Assembly: GCA_002344525.1 (NCBI GenBank)
Contig: DDTJ01000059.1
Coordinates: forward strand, 38,799-102,798
DNA: 64,000 bases
From: Akkermansiaceae bacterium UBA2367
GTDB lineage: Bacteria; Verrucomicrobiota; Verrucomicrobiia; Verrucomicrobiales; DEV007
Direction: 5' to 3'
Every line of letters begins with the position of its first letter. Positions within the stretch are counted from its first letter, which is position 1. A program made the position numbers and the translations under genes. Shown here in pieces: positions 54,394-62,391 of this stretch. The notes beneath the pieces were generated by a model. That model was not told the DNA's origin, searched no databases, and saw only the letters and a list, made by a program, of their open reading frames with translations.

Positions 54394-55026
54394 ATGAGCG
54401 ACTTCCAATACAAACGCCTCGACAAAAACAACGCTGCCGTCCTCCTCGTCGACCACCAGACCGGCCTCACGAACCTCGTCCACGACTTCTCGCCCGACGA
54501 CTTCAAAAACAACGTCCTCGCCCTCGCCGACGCCGCGAAGTATTTCAACCTCCCCACCATCCTCACGACCAGCTTCGAGGACGGACCGAACGGTCCCCTC
54601 GTGCCGGAATTGAGGGAGCTGTTCCCCGACGCCCCCTTCATCGCCCGCCCCGGCAACATCAACGCTTGGGACAACGAGGACTTCGTCGCCGCCGTCAAAG
54701 CCACGGGCAAAAAGCAGCTCATCATCGCCGGCATCGTCACCGAGGTCTGCGTCGCCTTCCCCGCCCTCTCCGCCCGCGAGGAAGGCTACGAGGTCTTCGT
54801 CGTCACCGATGCCTCGGGCACCTTCAACCAGACGACCCGAGAAGCCGCTTGGTCCCGCATGGAGCAGGCTGGCTGCCAGCTCTTGACTTGGTTCGGCGCC
54901 GCCTGCGAGCTGCACCGCGACTGGCGCAACGATGTCGAAGGCCTCGGCGCGCTCTTTTCGAACCACCTCCCGAACTACCGCTGCCTCATCAACAGCTACC
55001 TCTCCGCCAAGGGATCGGCGAAATGA
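54394..55026 (+). CDS. YcaC-like isochorismatase-family hydrolase
   Basis: 210 residues, cysteine hydrolase fold. The acidic residue is in AVLLVDHQTGL, the Lys in GKKQLIIAGI, and the nucleophile Cys in IVTEVCVAFPALSA. Relative to YcaC the length is normal. Substrate unknown. Its stop overlaps the pirin start (ATGA), so the two are co-translated, and a divergent LysR regulator faces them. The combination resembles stress- or oxidant-inducible operons. Confidence 0.88.
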   Translation: MSDFQYKRLDKNNAAVLLVDHQTGLTNLVHDFSPDDFKNNVLALADAAKYFNLPTILTTSFEDGPNGPLVPELRELFPDAPFIARPGNINAWDNEDFVAAVKATGKKQLIIAGIVTEVCVAFPALSAREEGYEVFVVTDASGTFNQTTREAAWSRMEQAGCQLLTWFGAACELHRDWRNDVEGLGALFSNHLPNYRCLINSYLSAKGSAK

Positions 55027-55916
55027 TCCTCCCCCTCGACGATGAACTCATGAAAACCCTCCGCCATCTCCACAGCGGCTCCGCGATGCACTGGGTCGGC
55101 AACGGCTTCCCGGTGCGCTCCGTCTTCGACTACAACGGCCTCGGACGCGAACTCTCGCCCTTCCTCCTGCTCGACTACGCCGCGCCCCATCCCTTCCCGC
55201 CCGGGAACGAACGGCGCGGCGTCGAGGCCCATCCGCACAAGGGTTTTGAGACGGTCACCGTGGCCTACCAAGGCGAGTTGGAACATCGCGACTCCAGCGG
55301 TGGAGGCGGTCGGATCGGGCCGGGCGACGTGCAGTGGATGACTGCCGGACGCGGCATTGTGCATGAGGAATTCCACTCCTCCGACTTCACCCGGAAGGGA
55401 GGTACCCTGCAAATGGTCCAGCTTTGGGTCAATCTCCGCGCTGCGGACAAAAGCGCTCCCCCGCGCTACCAAACCCTGCTCAAGGGCGACATCCCCGTCG
55501 TCTCCCTGCCTGACGAGAGCGGGGAGTTGCGCATCATCGCCGGAGAGTACGCCGAAATGCGCGGCCCTGCTCTGACCTTCACCCCCATCCATCTCTGGGA
55601 CGTCTCCTTGCGACCGGGCAAGACGACCACCCTGCCCCTGCCGGAAGGCCACACGACCGCCATTCTCGTGCTTGAAGGGAGCGTCGTCACGCCGGACGGA
55701 CGGAAAGCCGCCCCCGGTGACCTCGCCGTCTACAGCCGCGAAGGCGGCGGCCTCTCCCTCATGGCGACGGACGATGGTGTCAAGCTCCTGCTTATGAGCG
55801 GCGAACCCATCGACGAGCCCGTGGTCGGCTACGGTCCTTTCGTGATGAACTCCCTCGACGAAATCCGGCAAGCTTACGAGGAGTTCCAGAAGGGCGGGAT
55901 GGGCAGGGTCGATTGA
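55023..55916 (+). CDS. Pirin family protein (bicupin)
   Basis: 297 residues from the ATG at 55023. The N-terminal cupin has the metal ligands in EAHPHKGFETVTVAY and MTAGRGIVHEEF. The second cupin is less conserved, around LPEGHTTAILVLEG. Pirins bind iron and some act as quercetinases or redox-dependent regulators. It is in an operon with ycaC. Confidence 0.92.
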   Translation: MILPLDDELMKTLRHLHSGSAMHWVGNGFPVRSVFDYNGLGRELSPFLLLDYAAPHPFPPGNERRGVEAHPHKGFETVTVAYQGELEHRDSSGGGGRIGPGDVQWMTAGRGIVHEEFHSSDFTRKGGTLQMVQLWVNLRAADKSAPPRYQTLLKGDIPVVSLPDESGELRIIAGEYAEMRGPALTFTPIHLWDVSLRPGKTTTLPLPEGHTTAILVLEGSVVTPDGRKAAPGDLAVYSREGGGLSLMATDDGVKLLLMSGEPIDEPVVGYGPFVMNSLDEIRQAYEEFQKGGMGRVD

Positions 55917-56095
55917 CCATCCGGAATGGCATACTGTGATTTTCGGCTAACGAGAATATGGGCATCGATGTGCGCCCTTATTATTATCGATTATCGCAAA
56001 CCACCCCGGATGAACCACAACTGAAAGTTTCGCCGGGTTTGCAGGGCGGGTGACTCAACCGACTGCCAGGGCTTCGCCTTCCCGTTGGCGTCCGC

Positions 56096-57127
56096 TCAAG
56101 GCGTCGGCACGACATGGAGGAGGCGCAGGGTCGAAGTCTGGTGGATCGGGAGGCGCTCGACTTGACCGGGGTCGCCGCCCTCCGCCGGACGGGCCACGAC
56201 CAGTTGTGAAGTCTGCTCCGAATGGCGCACCATGCGGTCGAGTGGATCGTAGTGGAGGCGGCCCTCGATCCCCCCCGACTCGATTTCCGCCGCCGCGCCG
56301 CCATTCGGGAGCGCCCCGGAGAGAACCCCCGCGAACTCGACCGCATCGCAGAGATGCCCTTCGAAAGCCACTTGGCCGACGTGGCGGCAGGCGATCTCGA
56401 ACTCCACCAACCCCGCCTCGCCGACAGGGCGGCTCCCCTGCACGGTCCACTGGTCGCCCGGCGCGACGGGCTTTTCGGAAAAGGCCTGAGGCAGCCCCGC
56501 GACGATCTGCTCCAGCTCCTCCGGTCCGAAGCTAGGCATCCCCGGCAGCAGCGCCGACTCGTCGCCTCCGCCCGCGACTTGCGAGCCATCGACCCGCCCC
56601 TTCGCGTCGAGGGTGAGATCGACGGAGCGGTTCAGCGAGACGCGGAGATGCTTGCCCAAGGGCGTCCCCTGGTCGCCGGGTTCGAGCGAGCGGTAGGACA
56701 GGGTCGCGCCGCCAGAGGAAAGGGTCGCGTCGAGCCGTTCGGTCCGCCCCTTGAGGACGATGCCGGGCTTGCCGTCCACGCGCACCTTCGCGTCGAAGCG
56801 GGCCTGCTGCTCCATCGCGAAGCTCCTGCCCCCGGTCCGCAGCTCCGTCTTCACCACGAACCGATAGGTGAGCCCGGGCTGGAACTCGGGCCGGAGGCGC
56901 TCGGCCTTCACCGGGGCGGCGGTCCCTTGCCTCGGCATCGCGGAACCCGTCGTCGTCGCCGGGGAGGGCTTGAAGGTCGGCGCTGTCACCCGCATCGAGG
57001 GGACACCGGGGATGGCGGGAATCGGCGGCCCTTCTGGCTTCCCCTCGGGAGATTCCTGCGCCGCGACCGACGACACCATCAGGGACGCCGCGAGGAGAAG
57101 GCCGTATCGGGAAAGGGCAGGGTGCAT
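56096..57127 (-). CDS. Secreted hypothetical protein
   Basis: 343 residues from the ATG at 57127, with a signal peptide (SRYGLLLAASLMVSSVAAQE) and a Pro-rich linker (about 28-60). The rest is beta-rich: GLTYRFVVKTELRTGG, LEPGDQGTPLGKHLRVSLNR and KPVAPGDQWTVQGSRPVG. This looks like the DUF6263 type of exported proteins; I am not certain. It diverges from the type II secretion operon and could be one of its substrates, which is only inference. Confidence 0.72.
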   Translation of the reverse strand: MHPALSRYGLLLAASLMVSSVAAQESPEGKPEGPPIPAIPGVPSMRVTAPTFKPSPATTTGSAMPRQGTAAPVKAERLRPEFQPGLTYRFVVKTELRTGGRSFAMEQQARFDAKVRVDGKPGIVLKGRTERLDATLSSGGATLSYRSLEPGDQGTPLGKHLRVSLNRSVDLTLDAKGRVDGSQVAGGGDESALLPGMPSFGPEELEQIVAGLPQAFSEKPVAPGDQWTVQGSRPVGEAGLVEFEIACRHVGQVAFEGHLCDAVEFAGVLSGALPNGGAAAEIESGGIEGRLHYDPLDRMVRHSEQTSQLVVARPAEGGDPGQVERLPIHQTSTLRLLHVVPTP

Positions 57128-57249
57128 CCCACGAGGAAACCACAAATCGCCCCGCGCGGCAATCCCCTTCGCGACCCGTGGCCGGTCGGTCCCAATGCTT
57201 GTTCCCCGCCCTTGACCCGACTGCCCTATCCGTGAAATGATAGGAAACG

Positions 57250-57266
57250 CCCCGGCCTTGGCGGGG
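57250..57266 (+). promoter_or_regulatory. Leader hairpin upstream of gspF
   Basis: Arms CCCCG (57250-57254) and CGGGG (57262-57266) with a 7-base loop lie 22 bases before gspF, followed after a few bases by TTTT. It might attenuate or stabilise the operon transcript. A TTGACC at 57212-57217 is a possible -35 element upstream. Confidence 0.25.
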
Positions 57267-57288
57267 TTGATCCTTTTCCATCCCTCCC

Positions 57289-58548
57289 ATGCCCGCCTAC
57301 ACCTACACCGCGATCGATCCGACCGGGAAGAAGGTCTCGGGCAGCGTCGTGCTTCGGAACAAGGCCGAGGTCTATCGCGAGCTGGAGTCGAAATCCCTCA
57401 CCCCCGTGGTCGTGGACCAGGCGGCGGAGGCCCCCGCCACAGGCAAGGGCGGCAAAAGAGGCAAAGCCGGCGAGGCTGCGAACGGAGGCAAGGCGCCCCG
57501 CCACACCCGTCTGAAGCGGCAGGAGATGGTCCTCTTCACCGAGGAGCTGGCCGATCTCCTCGATGCGGGGATGAATCTGGAGCGAGCTCTGAAAGTGCTC
57601 ACCGAGCGTCAAGCCAACTCATCGATCCGCGCGGTCGCGGGCTGCCTGCGCGAGGAGATCCGCGAAGGGGCGCGCTTCTCGAAAGCCCTCGGCGTCGCCT
57701 CGCCGTCCTTCGACGAACTCTTCTCCAGCCTCGTCGCGGCGGGGGAGGCGAGCGGCTCCCTGCCGGACATCCTGCGCCGTCTCGTAGTGAATTTGAAACA
57801 GCTCCACGGCCTGCAACGCCGCACCGTCGGGGCGATGATCTACCCCCTCATGGTTCTGCTCGCGGGCGTGGTCCTGCTCTTCGTCTTCAGCACGGTGCTG
57901 ATGCCCCAGCTTGGCAAGTTTATGGCGAAGTCGGGGCAGGACCTGCCTTTCGTCACCGAGGTGCTGCTGGCCGTCAGCGACTTCATGGCGGCGTGGTGGT
58001 GGCTCATTCTCGCGATCGCGGTGGCGCTGGCGGTCGGGTTTCGCGCCCTCATCGCGACCCCGGCGGGCCGGGAGTGGTGGGACCGCTACAAGATGACCCT
58101 GCCCGCCTTCGGCCCCGTCATCCTCGGGCGCTTCTATGCGCAATTCTGCCACACCCTGTCGAATCTCGTCGGCAACGGCGTCCCCCTCCTGAACAGCCTG
58201 CGGCTCGTCACCCGCGGCACGCCGAACCGCTACATCCGCAGCCGTCTCGAAAAAGTCGTCGCCGACGTGGGCGAGGGCACCAGCCTGGCCCGGGCGATGG
58301 CGAAGACGGGGGCCTTCCCCGAGCAGCTCGTGGACCGCGTCGCCATCGGCGAGCAGACCGGGGAGCTGGGCAAGGCCTTCTCCAAGGCCGCCGCGAAATA
58401 CGACGAGGATCTCGACATCCGCATCGCGCGATTGACGACCCTCGTTCCGAACGTGATGCTGGCCATCGTGGCCGTGCTCGTCGGCGTGCTGGCCTACAGC
58501 GTGATGACGTCGATCTTCGGCCAGATGTCCGGCGTCCGCGGGCGATGA
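57289..58548 (+). CDS. gspF: Type II secretion inner-membrane platform protein GspF
   Basis: 419 residues. The start MPAYTYTAIDPTGKKVSG is typical. Two GspF domains follow, with RQEMVLFTEELADLLDAGM opening the first. Transmembrane helices lie about 183-208, 241-262 and 384-410. The linker at 46-72 is unusually rich in Gly, Lys and Ala. GspF anchors the ATPase and pseudopilus assembly. It opens an operon of gspF, G, H, I, J and K; gspC, D, E, L and M are not in the window. Confidence 0.94.
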   Translation: MPAYTYTAIDPTGKKVSGSVVLRNKAEVYRELESKSLTPVVVDQAAEAPATGKGGKRGKAGEAANGGKAPRHTRLKRQEMVLFTEELADLLDAGMNLERALKVLTERQANSSIRAVAGCLREEIREGARFSKALGVASPSFDELFSSLVAAGEASGSLPDILRRLVVNLKQLHGLQRRTVGAMIYPLMVLLAGVVLLFVFSTVLMPQLGKFMAKSGQDLPFVTEVLLAVSDFMAAWWWLILAIAVALAVGFRALIATPAGREWWDRYKMTLPAFGPVILGRFYAQFCHTLSNLVGNGVPLLNSLRLVTRGTPNRYIRSRLEKVVADVGEGTSLARAMAKTGAFPEQLVDRVAIGEQTGELGKAFSKAAAKYDEDLDIRIARLTTLVPNVMLAIVAVLVGVLAYSVMTSIFGQMSGVRGR

Positions 58549-58586
58549 CGCCTTTCCTCCCCTCCCTCCCCTAAAGAACGACAACG

Positions 58587-59021
58587 ATGAAACTCCATCC
58601 CCACACCCACCCGGACCGTCGGCGGCGGGCCTTCACCCTCGTCGAGCTGGTCATCGTCATCACGATCATCGCGGTGCTCTCCGGATCGGGCATCTACCTG
58701 ATCATCGGCTTCGTCGACGACGCGAAATACCGGCGCGTCGAAGGCGACATCCAATTGCTGGAGACGGCGCTGAAATCCTACGAGAGCAACAACTACTTCA
58801 AGCCCCCGACACAGGAGCAGGGCTTGCGCGCCCTCGTCGAGCGGCCCACCGGCGACCCCCAGCCCGAGCGCTGGCGCGCCTATCTTGAGGAGCCGATGAA
58901 GGACCCTTGGGGCAACGAATACCAATACCGCTTCCCTTCCCAAAAGAGCAAAAAGAAGTATGACCTCTTCTCCCTCGGCGAAGACGGGGTGGAGAGCGAC
59001 GACGATGTCGGGAACTGGTAG
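58587..59021 (+). CDS. gspG: Major pseudopilin GspG
   Basis: 144 residues. The prepilin motif is RRRA-FTLVELVIVITIIAV, with Ala instead of Gly at -1. The type II-specific part has ALKSYESNNYFKPPTQEQGL, KDPWGNEYQYRFPS and LGEDGVESDDDVGNW, the usual calcium-binding C-terminus. It is the main subunit of the periplasmic pseudopilus. The next gene starts inside its 3' end (17-bp overlap). Confidence 0.95.
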   Translation: MKLHPHTHPDRRRRAFTLVELVIVITIIAVLSGSGIYLIIGFVDDAKYRRVEGDIQLLETALKSYESNNYFKPPTQEQGLRALVERPTGDPQPERWRAYLEEPMKDPWGNEYQYRFPSQKSKKKYDLFSLGEDGVESDDDVGNW

Positions 59022-59652
59022 GGTTCCCGCCGCGCCGCGCGCCTTCACCCTCGTCGAACTGGTCGTCGCGATCTCCGTGCTGGCGATCCTGACCGGTCTC
59101 GCCGTGCCCGCGATCGACAGCGTGCGCAAGGAGCGTCTCGCCCGCGAGCCGGTGAACCGCCTCCACCTGCTCGCCCGCGAGGTGCGGGGCCGCGCCATGA
59201 GCGAGCAGCGGCCCTACCAGATCGTCATCGACGGGCGGGGTTTCCGAGCCTCGCGCTTCCTGCGCCCCTACGCGGGGATCGAGGAGGCGGAGACCATCCG
59301 CCTGGAGCTGGAACAGATCGCCGAGCGCGAGGAGATGATCGAGGCCTCGCGGGCGCGGGGCATCCAGACGGCACCCGAGGCCGCGCCGGACCCGAAGGCG
59401 GAGCAGGTGCGCGAGGGCCTGCGCTACTTCCAGGAATACGCCTTCCCCGAGGGCCTGCGGGTGAGCCTGCGCTTCTGGAACGACACGGATTGGCTCACGC
59501 TGTCGGGCGGCGAATACCGGCGCTGGATTTTCCAGCCCTCGGGCATGTGCGAGCCGCTGCGCTTCCGGGCCGAGGCGGACGATTCCTTTTTCGAAGTGGA
59601 GTTCCATCCCCTGACCGCCGACGTGAGGTCGGAGAAGTCGTGGGTCGAATGA
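59005..59652 (+). CDS. gspH: Minor pseudopilin GspH-like protein
   Basis: 215 residues from the ATG at 59005, overlapping gspG. The prepilin site is APRA-FTLVELVVAISVLA, again with Ala at -1. The soluble part has a GspH-like opening (EVRGRAMSEQRPYQIVIDG) and a Glu-rich helix (RLELEQIAEREEMIEASRA). It is larger than a typical GspH of about 170 residues. Position in the operon supports GspH. Confidence 0.82.
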   Translation: MSGTGRVPAAPRAFTLVELVVAISVLAILTGLAVPAIDSVRKERLAREPVNRLHLLAREVRGRAMSEQRPYQIVIDGRGFRASRFLRPYAGIEEAETIRLELEQIAEREEMIEASRARGIQTAPEAAPDPKAEQVREGLRYFQEYAFPEGLRVSLRFWNDTDWLTLSGGEYRRWIFQPSGMCEPLRFRAEADDSFFEVEFHPLTADVRSEKSWVE

Positions 59653-59656
59653 GCCG

Positions 59657-60070
59657 ATGATGAGAAGGACGGTCCAGCTCCCCTCCCCTCGTGGCAATCC
59701 GGGCTACGCCCTGCTCGACGTCGTCCTCGCCGTGGCTCTCTTCGCGATCTCGATCACGGGCCTGCTCAGCGTGCTGAGTGGCATCAACGACACCTCGACG
59801 GGCTTCGCGCGGGACCGCTACATCCAGCAGCGGCTGGAGGGGTTGCTCGCGGAAAAGCGCCGCCTCGACCTCGGCGCGATGGCTTCCGAAACGGTCGATG
59901 CGCCTTCGAGCATCACCTTCCGCACCTACGTCGAGCCTTTCGAGATCGACAACGGCGAGGGCGAGGCCCTGACCGGCCTCCACAAACTGACCGCCGAGGC
60001 CACCTTCCTCGACGACGGAGGCGAGCAGATCGAACGGGCCGAGTTGATCATCCACATGGCCGATTCATGA
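59657..60070 (+). CDS. gspI: Minor pseudopilin GspI-like protein
   Basis: 137 residues. The processing site is NPG-YALLDVVLAVALFAIS, with Gly at -1 and Asp where Glu5 is usual. It is short, with the soluble domain of about 100 residues. GspI forms the tip complex with GspJ and GspK. Overlaps gspJ by 4 bp. Confidence 0.8.
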   Translation: MMRRTVQLPSPRGNPGYALLDVVLAVALFAISITGLLSVLSGINDTSTGFARDRYIQQRLEGLLAEKRRLDLGAMASETVDAPSSITFRTYVEPFEIDNGEGEALTGLHKLTAEATFLDDGGEQIERAELIIHMADS

Positions 60071-61041
60071 AGCCTCCCTTTTCCAGACAGGGTGCCAGGC
60101 ACGGTGGAGCGGGGGGCTTCTCCCTCTTTGAAATCGTCGTGGCCATGACCATCCTCGGGCTCATCTCCGGCGCGATCTTCTCCATCCTCTGGCAGGCGGG
60201 CGACACCGCCACCGGAATCCGCGAGATGGACCGCCGCAACGAGGAGGTGTCGCGTTTCCTCTCCCTGCTCCGCGAGACGATCGAGCACCTGCCCCAAGGC
60301 GGCACCCTCGAAATGGTCCCGGCGGAGGAGTCGGCCTCGGGCTGGCCCGAGTTGAAAATCGGGAACAGCGCGACCGCCTTCACCTTCGGCGAGATCGTCG
60401 GCAGCAGCGAGGAGACGGTCCTCTCCCTGCGTCCCGGCGCCGCGACGGCGGAAGGCGAACCGACCTTCGACCTCGCCATCAGCCGTGCTGACTTCGCCCC
60501 GAAGGACACCGACGGCTCGGGCTTGGCGCTGCGGGCCGGGACGGACGACTTCCTCCAGACCGACGAGGAGGGGCGCTACTGGCTGCCCCTGCTCACCGAC
60601 GTGACCACGGCGAACTGGAATTTCTGGGACCAGGAGCAACAGACTTGGATCGACGAATGGACCGATGATACCCGGATGCCTCCGCTGCTCGCCTTCTCCT
60701 TCGCCGACGGCTACCGCTCCGTGCCCCTGCGCGTCGTCTTCGAGGTCCCGGATGCGATCGCCAATCCGCAAACCGAGGAGGGCACGGCGACGAACGCGGC
60801 CACGGCAGGCAATCCTTCGAGCGGATCGGGCGGTCGAAACAACGCTGGCAACGGCGGTGGTGGCCGTCCGGGGCGCGGCGATGGCGGTGGCCGCCCCGGA
60901 GGAGAGGAAGGGGAGGGCGGCGGCGGTCGGCCCGGCGGGCGTCCGGGTGGTGGTTTTGGCCCCGGTGGTGGCGGTCCTCCGGGCGGTGGCGGCGGCAATT
61001 CGGGTGGAAACTCTGGCGGAGGCGGCGGCAGCGGGCAATGA
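60067..61041 (+). CDS. gspJ: Minor pseudopilin GspJ-like protein with long Gly-rich tail
   Basis: 324 residues. The prepilin site is GGAGG-FSLFEIVVAMTILG. The soluble domain runs to about residue 240 and includes DRRNEEVSRFLSLLRETIEH. After that comes a low-complexity tail of about 80 residues of Gly, Arg, Pro, Asn and Ser (GGGGRPGRGDGGGRPGG and similar). GspJ is normally about 200 residues with no such tail. It overlaps gspK by 4 bp. Confidence 0.85.
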   Translation: MKPPFSRQGARHGGAGGFSLFEIVVAMTILGLISGAIFSILWQAGDTATGIREMDRRNEEVSRFLSLLRETIEHLPQGGTLEMVPAEESASGWPELKIGNSATAFTFGEIVGSSEETVLSLRPGAATAEGEPTFDLAISRADFAPKDTDGSGLALRAGTDDFLQTDEEGRYWLPLLTDVTTANWNFWDQEQQTWIDEWTDDTRMPPLLAFSFADGYRSVPLRVVFEVPDAIANPQTEEGTATNAATAGNPSSGSGGRNNAGNGGGGRPGRGDGGGRPGGEEGEGGGGRPGGRPGGGFGPGGGGPPGGGGGNSGGNSGGGGGSGQ

Positions 61042-61976
61042 AACGGCGCATCCAGTGGGATCGGCGCGACCGGGGCATCGCCCTGCTGCTCGTGCTCGTC
61101 GCGGTGCTGGCGCTCTCGCTCATCGCCGCCGGGCTTTACGAATCCACTCAGGCCTCCTGGGAGGAGAGCACCCTTTCCCGCGCCCGCTACCAGGCCGGCC
61201 TCCTCGCCGAGAGCGGCCTCGCCGTGGCGATGCACCCGCAGATCGCGCCCGGCGACGCGGCCCTGCGGCACGAGCTCGCCCCCGGACGGAGCTGGGAAGT
61301 GCGGATCACCAGCGAAGGCGGGCGGCTGCCCGTCAACGAACTGACTTCGGAGAGGATGCGCTCCACCGCCGTCGAGCTCTTCGTGCTCTGGGGGCTCGAC
61401 GCGGCCGCCGCGAGCCGCGCCGCCGACTCCCTCGCGGACTGGATCGACGAGGACTCCGACGCCCTTTCGAACGGAGCCGAGAACGCCCACTACGCCAGCC
61501 TCGACTACCCGCACTTTCCGCCGAACGCCCCCTTCACCTCGCTGGAGCAACTCCCCTTCGTCACGGGCATGGACGAGATCGAGAAGTTCCAGCCTTTCTG
61601 GCGCGACCACTTCACGATCCAGTCCGACGGGCTCATCGACCTGAACGCGGCCCCGGCGGAACTGATCCAAGCCCTCACCGGGGCGACGGCGGACGCGGCG
61701 GCGCATCTCGTCGCCGTCCGCAACGGTGACGACGGCATCGCGGGCACCATCGACGACGTGGTCTTCAGCGACGAAGGCGAAGTCCAGGCCCTCCTCGGCA
61801 TGTCGCAGGCCGAGTGGTCGGAGATCACCTCCCTCGTCACCCTCGCGGGCACAGTGCGGCGGATCGAGAGCAAAGGCAAAGTCGGTGACCGCACCGAGAC
61901 CCGGGTGATCCTCGCCGAGGAGACGACACAGGATGGCAACACCGTGCTAAGACCCTTGGTTCGTTTTCGGGAGTAG
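61038..61976 (+). CDS. gspK: Pseudopilin GspK
   Basis: 312 residues. The N-terminus RDRG-IALLLVLVAVLALSLIAA is the GspK form of the prepilin site. RLPVNEL and DLNAAPAELIQALTGA mark the SAM-like (helix-hairpin) and alpha-helical domain, as in known GspK structures. GspK caps the pseudopilus tip. Last gene of the operon. Confidence 0.93.
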   Translation: MKRRIQWDRRDRGIALLLVLVAVLALSLIAAGLYESTQASWEESTLSRARYQAGLLAESGLAVAMHPQIAPGDAALRHELAPGRSWEVRITSEGGRLPVNELTSERMRSTAVELFVLWGLDAAAASRAADSLADWIDEDSDALSNGAENAHYASLDYPHFPPNAPFTSLEQLPFVTGMDEIEKFQPFWRDHFTIQSDGLIDLNAAPAELIQALTGATADAAAHLVAVRNGDDGIAGTIDDVVFSDEGEVQALLGMSQAEWSEITSLVTLAGTVRRIESKGKVGDRTETRVILAEETTQDGNTVLRPLVRFRE

Positions 61977-62298
61977 GGGCGGCTTCGCCGTAGTGAAAGG
62001 TAAAATCAATAGACGCATCGATTTGGATGGGAAGATCCCGTTTCCAATCGGTCATCGCCGCATAGCGGTCGAATGTCTCCAAATGCGCGGCGTGTTTCTC
62101 CAGCATCGAGAGGAGAAACGGGGTGCCCATCGGCTCGGAACCGGCTATCATTGTGGACACGCGGGAGAGTTCCTCCCTGTCCTCCTTGCTGAAATCCAGT
62201 TCCCGTATCTCCGGATACGGATTCTGCGTCGGATCGACCTCCCGTTCCGGCGGGACGAGGTCGGAGTCTTTGACGTGGTATTCATGACCGTCGGCCAT
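61837..62298 (-). CDS. Hypothetical protein running antisense into gspK
   Basis: 153 residues from the ATG at 62298. The first about 110 residues (REVDPTQNPYPEIRELDFSK, ASIDFTFHYGEAAPTPENEP) have natural amino-acid balance and a lower GC content than the neighbours. The last 40 residues lie antisense to gspK, are rich in Arg, Ser and Cys, and do not look like protein. The gene has probably lost its true 3' end by deletion or is a fragment. Family not recognised. Confidence 0.4.
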   Translation of the reverse strand: MADGHEYHVKDSDLVPPEREVDPTQNPYPEIRELDFSKEDREELSRVSTMIAGSEPMGTPFLLSMLEKHAAHLETFDRYAAMTDWKRDLPIQIDASIDFTFHYGEAAPTPENEPRVLARCCHPVSSPRRGSPGSRCGHRLCLCSRSAALCPRG

Positions 62299-62362
62299 CC
62301 CTCCCGCTCGCGATCGCCGCTTCGATCTGGTTCCTGCTCACGGTCCGAATGTAGGCCGTCCG

Positions 62363-62391
62363 AAAAAATCCTGCCCCCGATTTTTATGGGG
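62363..62391 (-). terminator. Possible intrinsic terminator of the CoA-transferase gene
   Basis: On the minus strand CCCC and GGGG flank an AT-rich loop around the stop codon, followed after about five bases by a run of six T (plus-strand A run at 62363-62368). The stem is short but G/C-only. Confidence 0.4.

Noticed and set aside
60820..61036. GGC/GGT-rich repeat that might be a CRISPR or a mobile repeat
   Set aside because: Units are irregular and in frame as the Gly-rich tail of GspJ; no spacer-repeat structure.
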